Shown here piece after piece: positions 6,559 to 11,841 of a stretch of 11,841 nt of DNA (positions are counted from its first letter, which is position 1; each line of letters opens with the position of its first letter). The position numbers and the translations under genes were made by a program. The notes under the pieces are model-generated. The model was not told the origin of the DNA and searched no databases. It was given only the letters and a program-made list of their open reading frames with translations. The DNA is from Kiritimatiellales bacterium (GTDB lineage: Bacteria > Verrucomicrobiota > Kiritimatiellia > Kiritimatiellales > Pontiellaceae), in contig JAUUYK010000006.1 in the NCBI GenBank assembly GCA_030588285.1, forward strand, positions 1-11,841. The letters run 5' to 3'.

Positions 6559-7536
6559 ATGAATATTAAATTTTATGTTCTCCTTCTTGCCTCCGCAGTA
6601 CTTGCCGGATGCAGCACCTCTTCTCAAACTAATTCGACCGAGGAATCGGTGTTGCCGGAAATGCAACAAAACACCTATCTCTCGCATGCCAAACCGCCCC
6701 AGCACTATGGATTTTCGGCCTATCCCGTTAAGGGTGGAATCGGCATGGAAGGGGCGGCCCGACTCCATGCCAACCAGCTGGTCTCGGTGAAGCTGCTGAA
6801 AGGAGGAACGGTTCCAGCCATTCGAATCCGCGGGCGTTCGCCCCGCATGAAGATGAATGCTTTATTGGATACCAGTTCGCCAACGACCTGGTTGGAGTTT
6901 TCGGCATCGCAGGAATTTGGCGCGGTTTTTCTGGGCATGGACGAGATGAATATTCCGTATCGCGGGAGCTATAACACGGGCGATGTTCCGGGCTATGCGG
7001 CGGTCGTAACCCAATTTCGTATTGATCAGCTGTTTGTCGAAAATAGCCCGCTTTATGTTCGTATGGCGATGAACTCGCTCGGTCCACTGGCCCGGGGGGT
7101 TAAGGTTCCAAAAATCGAAGCGGTGATGGGCTATGACTGGTTAAAAAACTTTGAATATGTGCAGTTCAATTTTAACGCTAAAACCGTTAGTTTTTCCGCA
7201 TCACACCCCTATGTTCCGCATCGGGACTTGTTAATGACCGAGGCGAAAATTGTGAACCAACCGGGATTTGGTCTCGTGGTAGAAGGGGCCATTTTTGGAA
7301 AATCGACCCCGATTGTTCTGGATTTTGCAGGGGATTATCATTTTGCGCGGAGCGATATTAAGGTGAACAGCACGAAGCAGGTGAGTATTGTCGATGTGGT
7401 CTTTCGAAAAGTTCCGACCCTACTTTTACCCGTAAATAGTTCTCCGGCGCGAGCTGGACGCCGGATGCTTGAAAACTATATCGTCACGATTTGTAGCCGC
7501 GCAGGGGTGGTTTATTTCGAACGCATTCCTGAGTAG
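6559..7536 (+). CDS. Lipoprotein with a bilobed retropepsin-like (aspartic protease-like) fold signature
   Basis: The 325-residue protein has a lipoprotein signal peptide with lipobox LAGC (15-18, lipidated C18), followed by a Ser/Thr-rich linker, so it should sit in a membrane facing the periplasm. Residues about 75-215 show the order typical of bacterial retropepsin-like domains: a strand ending ALLDTSSPTTWL with D104-T105-S106 in place of DTG, then EAVMGYDWLKNF (188-198), like the family's 'G.lG.dfL..f', then a final VQFNFNAKTVSFSA strand. A second, more degraded unit seems to follow: VEGAIFGKSTPIVLDFAGD with D255, ending in VTICSRAGVVYFE. This layout suggests two lobes, with the second aspartate motif reduced to DFAG. 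Proteolytic activity is uncertain; it may be a structural or binding relative. It follows the previous gene by 17 bases with only a weak ribosome binding site. Confidence 0.65.
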   Translation: MNIKFYVLLLASAVLAGCSTSSQTNSTEESVLPEMQQNTYLSHAKPPQHYGFSAYPVKGGIGMEGAARLHANQLVSVKLLKGGTVPAIRIRGRSPRMKMNALLDTSSPTTWLEFSASQEFGAVFLGMDEMNIPYRGSYNTGDVPGYAAVVTQFRIDQLFVENSPLYVRMAMNSLGPLARGVKVPKIEAVMGYDWLKNFEYVQFNFNAKTVSFSASHPYVPHRDLLMTEAKIVNQPGFGLVVEGAIFGKSTPIVLDFAGDYHFARSDIKVNSTKQVSIVDVVFRKVPTLLLPVNSSPARAGRRMLENYIVTICSRAGVVYFERIPE

Positions 7537-7594
7537 GGCGGGGGATTGTGACGGTCGAACGGAGACTCTTGATGTCGGATTCGCAAGACGAAGT

Positions 7595-7891
7595 TTAGCT
7601 TCGGCGAGAGCGCAGTAGGTGCCGGAGGGCAAGGTTCGGGTGGCGGGTTAGCATCCGTGGCCCCGCATAACGCATGATCCGTTTAATCTGCTCGCGCGGT
7701 TCTGGTTTGTAGCAATGCACGGTGCACGTATTACAAACCGGCTTGTCAGCCCCAAAGGGGCAGTTTTTAATGCGCTCGCGGGCATAAACTAAAAGTCCGG
7801 CGCAGTCGGAGCACAGCGCTTCCTTCGTGCCGTGGTGGGCACGGCAGTAGAGCGTGAGCATGACTTCAACCGTCCGGACTTCAAGATTCAT
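7595..7891 (-). CDS. Nitrous oxide-stimulated promoter family protein (PF11756-like), cysteine-rich
   Basis: This 98-residue protein matches the small 'nitrous oxide-stimulated promoter' family by its fixed pattern RTVEVMLTLYCRAHHG, LCSDC, YARERIKNCPFG, KPVCNTCTVHCYKP and RYAGPRMLTRHP. The seven cysteines (16, 27, 30, 44, 53, 56, 60) and H19/H20 suggest metal binding, probably zinc or an Fe-S cluster. The molecular function of the family is not known to me. The chosen ATG lies 10 bases after the porin stop; no clear ribosome binding site is seen, so translation may be coupled to the porin. An upstream in-frame TTG at 7927 would overlap the porin end and is less likely. No nos or other denitrification gene is present here. 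Confidence 0.85.
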   Translation of the reverse strand: MNLEVRTVEVMLTLYCRAHHGTKEALCSDCAGLLVYARERIKNCPFGADKPVCNTCTVHCYKPEPREQIKRIMRYAGPRMLTRHPNLALRHLLRSRRS

Positions 7892-7901
7892 GCGATCGAT
7901 T

Positions 7902-9164
7902 TTACTGAAATACCCAGCCCATGCCAAGATTGAACAGGTTGTTGGGGTTTCCTGCCGTGGCTTCGCTATATTTGAACTGATAATCGGCCTTCATCACAAA
8001 TTGGGCGGTTAATGGGAAATTGATCCCCACCGTGATCTCGGTGCGATCGTTCTTTCCATTTTTCACCACTCCGGTCGGGACTTCATGCTGCGTATCGTAT
8101 TGCTCATAACGGACAAACGGAATCACATCTGCTTCTTTTAGTTTTCCACTTTTCCACGAGCCAGGTAGCACGCGCACGCCACCTTCAAGATACCACCCGA
8201 AGATTTCATTCCCGGCCTCGTTCCCGTAGGCGGTATTCAGTGCCTCGGCATCAGAATTGAATCCATGTGCCACGAGGCCGCGAAAACGCAACCGAGAAAT
8301 GTCGTATTCAAAGTCGGCAGAATACAGGGCAAAGGTGTTTTCAACTCCGCCGGAACCGCCACCGCCTTTATTGGCATTGTCCGTTCCGCCGTAGTAGCCG
8401 GAGAGCCCGAGGCGTAGATCTTGGCTATCCACTGGGAAAAAATCCAACCGACCGGTTACGGCGGGATCGTTTAAACCCTGACGTTCTTTGTTGCGCCCTT
8501 TTCGCACTCCGTTTGATTCGTCGAATTCAGAACCTTGCAGTCCGGCAACGGCATAGGCCTGATAGCTCAACCAACTGAGCGGTGAACCAAAGAGGCCCGC
8601 GCCATCGAGCGACCACGTGGAGGGAATAATATATTTATCTACATTCGGGCGTTCCACGCCGAGAAATAAAGTGGGTTCATGTTTTTCATTAACAATGCCG
8701 ATCGGCGCAAGCACCCGACCGACCCGCGCATTAACGGAATCGGCAAATAGAAAATCAACATAGAGTTGTTCAATCGAAATTTCGCCGCCGCCACTCCCGC
8801 CGCCCCCGCCCGTTACATAGGCGTGCTCAATTTCAACTTCGGAGCTTAATCTGATCCAATCCGCAAATTCGTAGCCCACATACATGACTAGACGATGGAT
8901 ATCGAACATGCTGTCGCCATTTTCTTCGAAATTGGCGTGAATTTCACCATAGCCCCCGAACGTGAATTGGCTCTCTTTCTTTTCGATCGAAGCGAGATCG
9001 TTCTGTTCGTTTCGCTCATTTTTGAGCGAGGTGATCTCGGCTTGGGCCGAAACCATCTGTTTTTCCAAGGCCAGGATTCGGTCATCATCGATCGCCAGTG
9101 CTCCGACCGCGATAGACATGAAGAATAATAAACCGCTGGCTTTCTTTATTTCCTGAATTTTCAT
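7902..9164 (-). CDS. Outer-membrane beta-barrel porin (phosphate-selective porin O/P-like)
   Basis: A 420-residue protein with a signal peptide (charged start, hydrophobic 10-24, likely cut after GALA) is followed by a short coiled coil at about 28-55 (LALEKQMVSAQAEITSLKNE), as in trimeric porins with a periplasmic coiled-coil head. From about 66 the chain alternates amphipathic strands and polar loops (FTFGGYGEIHANF, EFADWIRLSSEVEIEHAYV, VNARVGRVLAPIGIVNE, DLRLGLSGYYGG), typical of the OprO/OprP porin superfamily. The last residues are GMGWVFQ: the usual terminal aromatic is next to last. Two glycine-linker loops (GGGGGSGGG at 119-127, GGGGSGG at 267-273) are unusual. The substrate cannot be read from the sequence, so phosphate is only the family name. 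AGGAAA lies 8 bases before the ATG. A strong promoter lies about 260 bases upstream behind a structured leader. Confidence 0.85.
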   Translation of the reverse strand: MKIQEIKKASGLLFFMSIAVGALAIDDDRILALEKQMVSAQAEITSLKNERNEQNDLASIEKKESQFTFGGYGEIHANFEENGDSMFDIHRLVMYVGYEFADWIRLSSEVEIEHAYVTGGGGGSGGGEISIEQLYVDFLFADSVNARVGRVLAPIGIVNEKHEPTLFLGVERPNVDKYIIPSTWSLDGAGLFGSPLSWLSYQAYAVAGLQGSEFDESNGVRKGRNKERQGLNDPAVTGRLDFFPVDSQDLRLGLSGYYGGTDNANKGGGGSGGVENTFALYSADFEYDISRLRFRGLVAHGFNSDAEALNTAYGNEAGNEIFGWYLEGGVRVLPGSWKSGKLKEADVIPFVRYEQYDTQHEVPTGVVKNGKNDRTEITVGINFPLTAQFVMKADYQFKYSEATAGNPNNLFNLGMGWVFQ

Positions 9165-9420
9165 TACACGTTTCCTTTTTTAAACTCCGATGCTGTTTCC
9201 GATAGGGAGCGTGGAATAAAAAAAAACAAAAGAAGGGGGCGGCTAGCAGATGAGAGAATTTAATTCATCGGGTGGCGGGATTCTTTCGGAAATTTAAACC
9301 GGAAACTCCGTATCCGAAATCTGGTTCAATCGCTGAACCCCTGCTTCGGTACTCTTTATTTAAACAACCCTCAGGGCCACCCTGATAGGATTCGTAGGCT
9401 CGGTGGGGAGCCGTGTACTG
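9165..9420 (-). ncRNA. Structured 5' leader (or separate small RNA) upstream of the porin, with alternative folds
   Basis: The minus-strand transcript from the 9427-9454 promoter would carry about 255 untranslated bases. Visible stems, in plus coordinates: 9397-9401/9408-9412 (GGCTC/GAGCC) or the competing 9399-9403/9421-9425; 9371-9376/9380-9385 (TCAGGG/CCCTGA); 9323-9328/9334-9339 (GGTTCA/TGAACC) enclosed by 9314-9318/9345-9349 (CCGAA/TTCGG); 9300-9303/9307-9310. Two longer pairings compete with these: 9376-9386 with 9267-9276 (10 pairs, one bulged base) and 9284-9290 with 9313-9319 (TTTCGGA/TCCGAAA, 7 pairs). A U-rich run in the transcript (9208-9235) follows. The competing pairs suggest a regulatory switch. 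The sequence matches no riboswitch class I can recognise. It could equally be an independent small RNA ending at the U-rich run. Confidence 0.45.
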
Positions 9421-9426
9421 CCGAGG

Positions 9427-9454
9427 AAGATATAAAATGGGAAAAATATGTCAA
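9427..9454 (-). promoter_or_regulatory. Sigma-70-like promoter for the porin leader
   Basis: On the minus strand a perfect TTGACA (9454-9449) and TATCTT (9432-9427) are 16 bases apart, with an AT-rich spacer. Transcription would start near 9420, about 255 bases before the porin ATG. This is the best match to promoter consensus in the window. Confidence 0.6.
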
Positions 9455-9528
9455 CCTCTTATGGGTACAAGATCTAAACAGTGAATCTACCTAAAATCGT
9501 GCGCGATACGACCGGTTATAAATTCCAG

Positions 9529-9557
9529 TTGACTTCGATGGAGCACTGCCCTACCTT
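9529..9557 (+). promoter_or_regulatory. Promoter of rpsU
   Basis: TTGACT (9529-9534) and TACCTT (9552-9557) are separated by exactly 17 bases and precede rpsU by about 50 bases. The predicted start near 9564 gives a short leader that contains the hairpin at 9578-9593. Confidence 0.55.
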
Positions 9558-9577
9558 CTCGCACTTGTTTTTATAAC

Positions 9578-9593
9578 CCCGAACTGATTCGGG
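9578..9593 (+). promoter_or_regulatory. Hairpin overlapping the rpsU ribosome binding site
   Basis: CCCGAA (9578-9583) pairs perfectly with TTCGGG (9588-9593) around a CTGA loop. The last GG of the stem is part of the GGGAGG ribosome binding site (9591-9596), so folding partly hides it. The ATG at 9608 lies 11 bases beyond GGAGG. This could allow feedback control of S21. Confidence 0.5.
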
Positions 9594-9607
9594 AGGTGAA
9601 ATTAGAT

Positions 9608-9787
9608 ATGGCACAAGAAACTTGCGAAGTAAAAGTACGTCGCGGCGAAAATGTGGATCGCGCTCTCCGTCGCTTGAAAAAAGCATTGGATAAAGAAGGC
9701 GTTCTCAAAACAATGCGCGCGAAGCGTTGCTACGAAAAGCCCAGCGAAAAGAAGAAGCGTTTGGCTAATAGCCGTCGCACTCGCTAA
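9608..9787 (+). CDS. rpsU: 30S ribosomal protein bS21
   Basis: The 59-residue basic protein is a standard-length bS21, a small-subunit protein located near the anti-Shine-Dalgarno end of 16S rRNA and involved in initiation. The family pattern is clear: [20 protein letters not shown], then KEGVL, then [13 protein letters not shown] and a basic tail. The ATG at 9608 is preferred over an in-frame GTG at 9596 because that GTG lies inside the GGGAGGTG ribosome binding site. The gene is monocistronic: its own promoter lies upstream and a strong terminator lies 25 bases after the stop. Confidence 0.95.
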   Translation: MAQETCEVKVRRGENVDRALRRLKKALDKEGVLKTMRAKRCYEKPSEKKKRLANSRRTR

Positions 9788-9789
9788 AA

Positions 9790-9808
9790 ATTTCCACCGA
9801 GTGGAAAT
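9790..9808. other. Small hairpin just after the rpsU stop
   Basis: ATTTCCAC (9790-9797) pairs perfectly with GTGGAAAT (9801-9808) around a CGA triloop. It lies directly before the terminator stem. Together they form a tandem-hairpin 3' end. Confidence 0.5.
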
Positions 9809-9811
9809 ATA

Positions 9812-9840
9812 AAAGCTCCCTAACCGGGAGCTTTTTTTTT
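9812..9840 (+). terminator. Intrinsic terminator of rpsU, probably bidirectional
   Basis: AAAGCTCCC (9812-9820) and GGGAGCTTT (9826-9834) form a perfect stem with a TAACC loop, followed by an unbroken T-tract to 9840. On the minus strand the stem is followed by TTTTATATTT, so it can also end the aroE-prepilin peptidase transcript, whose last stop codon is at 9910-9912. Confidence 0.92.
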
Positions 9841-9909
9841 GTCTTAACCTCAAGGATATTTATCACACGCGCTTTGTGCGTAAGCGATCGCGTTGGGTTT
9901 AACGGCAGA

Positions 9910-10725
9910 TTAATAGGCCGTGTTTTGTATCCAACTGAGATAGATTTCCCATCCGGCGGAACCGCCGAGCATCCAGATGATAGCGGCCAAGGCGATGTAG
10001 GGACCAAACGGAATCTTGCTCTGCCACTCTTTTTTGCCAAAGGTAATACAGGAAACGCCGATGATGGTGCCGAGCAGTGATGAGATGAATACGATAAAGA
10101 TGACGGCTTCCCATCCCAGAAAAGCACCGAGTGCGCCCATCAGTTTTACATCGCCAAATCCCATGGCATCTTTCTTTAGTATAAGTCGGCCGATTATGCC
10201 GACGGTCCATAATGAACCAAATCCCACAGCCAGTCCGATCAGCGATTGAATCAGCCCGTCGAGATTCGATTGAGTTCCATGCATCATGGGAACCAAAAAG
10301 CTGGCGATGGGGCCAACGATCATTCCGCCGATGGTGACGCGATCGGGAATCCACATTTCGTCGATATCGACCATGCTGCCGAAGATAAGGCCAAACACCA
10401 GCAAGCTATAGGGAGCCACAATGGGATCAAACGGAAAGCGGAACCAGATCGCGGCGAATAAAAGGGCTGTGAGCAACTCGATCGTGGGATAGCGGGCGGA
10501 AATGGGCGCTTTGCAGTAGCGGCATTTTCCGCCGAGGAAGAGCCAACCGAAGATTGGAATATTATCTTTCCACGCTAGATTGGTCATGCATTTCGGGCAA
10601 CGTGATCGCGGTTTAACCACCGAAAGTTCGGCCGGAATGCGATAGATGCATACATTCATAAAACTCCCGAAGCAGGCTCCGAATACAAATACCACGCATG
10701 TGAAATACCAATCTATAAAGTTCAT
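9910..10725 (-). CDS. Prepilin peptidase / N-methyltransferase (type IV pilus or type II secretion, A24A)
   Basis: This 271-residue polytopic inner-membrane aspartic protease cleaves the leader of type IV pilin-like proteins and, in the full two-domain form, methylates the new N-terminus. The N-terminal domain carries GSFMNVCIYRIP and a zinc site C43-x2-C46 ... C68-x2-C71. The catalytic domain has GSMVDIDEMWIPD with D120 and GFGDVKLMGALG with D192, the two family aspartates. Several hydrophobic segments (about 8-26, 84-97, 105-119, 130-146, 160-180, 205-228, 242-257) are consistent with a membrane enzyme. Its ATG follows the aroE stop by 20 bases, with AGGGTGGA as ribosome binding site. No pilin or secretion gene is nearby, so the orphan location does not tell which system it serves. 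The symbol pilD/gspO would fit the family. Confidence 0.93.
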   Translation of the reverse strand: MNFIDWYFTCVVFVFGACFGSFMNVCIYRIPAELSVVKPRSRCPKCMTNLAWKDNIPIFGWLFLGGKCRYCKAPISARYPTIELLTALLFAAIWFRFPFDPIVAPYSLLVFGLIFGSMVDIDEMWIPDRVTIGGMIVGPIASFLVPMMHGTQSNLDGLIQSLIGLAVGFGSLWTVGIIGRLILKKDAMGFGDVKLMGALGAFLGWEAVIFIVFISSLLGTIIGVSCITFGKKEWQSKIPFGPYIALAAIIWMLGGSAGWEIYLSWIQNTAY

Positions 10726-10745
10726 TCGCTATCCACCCTGATTTT

Positions 10746-11603
10746 TTATTTATATACCGCCATTTCCAACGCTTTGCGCATGGCTGGAACATCCGGCTCG
10801 GTTCCGGTCCAAATTTCGAAGGCGCGGGCGCCCTGATGTAAAAGCATGCCGAGGCCATTTGCAATATCTGCCCCCGCTTCGCGCGCGGTGGTCAAGAAGG
10901 CGGTTTCGGGATACATATAAATTAGATCAAAGGCGCGTTGTCTTTTGCAGAACGCTTCGGGCGGAAGTAAGGACGGATCGTTCTTTTTCATGCCCACCGG
11001 AGATGCCTGCACCACCAAATTAGCCGATCGGCATAATTCAATTTGCGCCGCCTTTTCTAAGCATGGGATGACTTTCACGTGAGGGGTCAGTTCTGTTATT
11101 TCATCCTTTAGCTTTTGCACCCGCTCGGCATCGATATCGGCCAATACGATGGATTTAGCCCCTTTTGTTGCGGCCATCAGTGCTGTGGCTCGCCCCGCTC
11201 CGCCACAGCCTAGCACAAATACAGCATCGCCCTCGACGGTTTTTCCAAAGGCCTCTTCTAGCGCTTTCAGAAAGCCGTAGCCATCGGTATTATGCCCAAT
11301 CATTCCGTTTTCGGTGAATTCAACGGTATTTGCTGCGCCCAGCAGTTGTGCACTTTCGTCTAGTTTTTCTAGTCCGTGGAATGCAATTTCTTTGTGCGGC
11401 ACGGTCAAATTAATCCCGGCGAATCCCATCTGTGCCATTGAGGGGAGTACCTCCATTAAACGGTCGGGATGCACATCCAAAGCAAGATAGATTCCATCGA
11501 AGTTGAGTTCTTGCATTGAGGCGTTATGCATCACTGGTGAGAGCGTATGCCCAATCGGGTGGCCCAGCACGGCAAACGGTTTGGTATGTCCACTTAAATT
11601 CAT
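10746..11603 (-). CDS. aroE: Shikimate dehydrogenase
   Basis: AroE reduces 3-dehydroshikimate to shikimate in the cytosolic aromatic amino acid pathway. The 285-residue protein shows the substrate domain with PIGHTLSPVMHN at 16-27, NLTVPHKE with catalytic K71, GAANTV at 89-94 and GHNTDGYG with D107. The Rossmann domain has LGCGGAGRA at 131-139, and NGLGMLLHQGA near 249-259 closes the site. Two points are unusual. The cofactor loop after beta-2 reads LADIDAER (acidic D156 and D158), where NADP-dependent AroE has the basic NRT..R pattern. The first shikimate-binding serine of the SxS motif is T20. The ATG at 11603 is chosen over GTG 11633 because AAGGGAG lies 8 bases before it. It is followed by the prepilin peptidase gene and preceded by a leuA-type gene 91 bases upstream. 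Confidence 0.93.
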   Translation of the reverse strand: MNLSGHTKPFAVLGHPIGHTLSPVMHNASMQELNFDGIYLALDVHPDRLMEVLPSMAQMGFAGINLTVPHKEIAFHGLEKLDESAQLLGAANTVEFTENGMIGHNTDGYGFLKALEEAFGKTVEGDAVFVLGCGGAGRATALMAATKGAKSIVLADIDAERVQKLKDEITELTPHVKVIPCLEKAAQIELCRSANLVVQASPVGMKKNDPSLLPPEAFCKRQRAFDLIYMYPETAFLTTAREAGADIANGLGMLLHQGARAFEIWTGTEPDVPAMRKALEMAVYK

Positions 11604-11644
11604 TTTAATTACTCCCTTAAATTCTTTCGTCACGAAGTTGAGAA

Positions 11645-11659
11645 GAACGCTCTGCGTTC
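11645..11659. other. Hairpin in the gap between the leuA-type gene and aroE
   Basis: GAACGC (11645-11650) and GCGTTC (11654-11659) pair perfectly around a TCT triloop. The surrounding 91-base gap also contains the short palindrome TTCGTCACGAA (11627-11637). There is no T-tract on either strand, so it is not an intrinsic terminator. Confidence 0.4.
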
Positions 11660-11694
11660 AGGGTCTTTCTTCGAGAACGTCTTGCTGATGTGGG

Positions 11695-11841
11695 TTATTG
11701 TTTTTTTGCGATACGGTTGAGGCCGGCAATGATGGCGCGCACGGCCGCTTGGTTAATGTTTGAATCGGCCCCCACGCCAAAGATGATGTTGTTGTCTGCG
11801 AGCTTCAGCGGAACATAGGCCACCGCCTGTGCATCGGCCCC
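11695..11841 (-). CDS. leuA: C-terminal end of 2-isopropylmalate synthase (long, yeast-type LeuA), partial
   Basis: Forty-eight codons enter from the right edge and end at TAA 11697-11695. The peptide GADAQAVAYVPLKLADNN, then IIFGVGADSNINQAAVRAII and AGLNRIAKKQ, matches the end of the leucine-binding regulatory domain of alpha-isopropylmalate synthase, especially the 'AYV...vFGVG.D..I..A...A....NR' pattern of the long (yeast/Corynebacterium) type. This domain senses leucine for feedback inhibition of the first committed step of leucine synthesis. The catalytic part lies outside the window. A citramalate synthase with the same C-terminal domain is the main alternative. Confidence 0.75.
   Translation of the reverse strand, partial: GADAQAVAYVPLKLADNNIIFGVGADSNINQAAVRAIIAGLNRIAKKQ

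Noticed and set aside
7589..7603. CGAAG/CTTCG hairpin between the convergent lipoprotein and cysteine-rich genes, as a terminator.
   Set aside because: The stem is only 5 bp, overlaps a stop codon and has no T-tract on either strand.
9267..9350. Resemblance of the minus-strand GTACCGAA...ATTTCGGA...CCCGCC stretch to a tmRNA 3' end or a cobalamin riboswitch.
   Set aside because: There is no TTCRA T-loop and no CCA end. The cobalamin hallmarks (GGGAA..GGTG, AGCCACTG) are missing.
9381..9430. Resemblance to the 5' end of tmRNA on the plus strand (AGGATTCGTAGG ... TGCCGAGG).
   Set aside because: The invariant GGATTCGAC block is not intact, and no T-arm, tag reading frame or CCA end with matching acceptor stem was found within the expected distance, in either normal or permuted order.
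9884..9891. GCGATCGC octamer, like the cyanobacterial HIP1 palindrome.
   Set aside because: I noticed no other full copy of the octamer in the window and nothing else in the window suggests a cyanobacterium.

Overview
The window reads as chromosome of a Gram-negative, probably anaerobic bacterium of the PVC group, most likely Verrucomicrobiota/Kiritimatiellota (Pontiella-like). This is inferred from gene content: an outer-membrane porin and a lipoprotein, a eukaryote-type (GH13_8) glycogen branching enzyme, an unusual GlgA, the NAD-linked PyrK/PyrD(1B) pair and the style of the proteins. No rRNA or marker gene fixes the taxon. Eleven genes fill almost all of the sequence. No tRNA, rRNA, CRISPR array, transposase or prophage gene was found.

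Layout. 1-163 (-): N-terminus of an unrecognised protein whose ribosome binding site lies in a 9-bp inverted repeat. 370-3936 (-): glgA then glgB, a two-gene glycogen synthesis operon. 4183-7536 (+): pyrK, a palindromic intergenic repeat, pyrD, then two envelope proteins of unknown role. The first of these starts inside the pyrD stop codon; the second is a lipoprotein with an aspartic-protease-like fold signature. 7595-9164 (-): an outer-membrane porin followed by a small cysteine-rich protein of the 'nitrous oxide-stimulated promoter' family. 9165-9607: the only gene-free stretch above 300 bases, with divergent promoters for the porin (about 255-nt structured leader) and for rpsU. 9608-9840 (+): rpsU and a strong, probably bidirectional terminator. 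9910-11841 (-): 3' end of a leuA-type gene, aroE and a prepilin peptidase.

How the genes work together. GlgA elongates and GlgB branches glycogen from ADP-glucose. PyrK and PyrD form the NAD-linked dihydroorotate dehydrogenase of pyrimidine synthesis. LeuA and AroE belong to leucine and aromatic amino acid synthesis; their proximity to the prepilin peptidase is probably just shared transcription.

The strongest candidate for something undescribed is the porin leader (about 9165-9420, minus strand). A near-consensus promoter precedes a run of hairpins in which two segments each have two mutually exclusive perfect or near-perfect partners, as expected of a switching RNA. It matches no riboswitch class I can recognise. 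Secondary points are the sequestered ribosome binding sites of the first ORF and of rpsU, the palindrome between pyrK and pyrD, the bilobed protease-like lipoprotein, the glycine-linker loops in the porin, and cofactor-site residues in AroE that suggest NAD rather than NADP.
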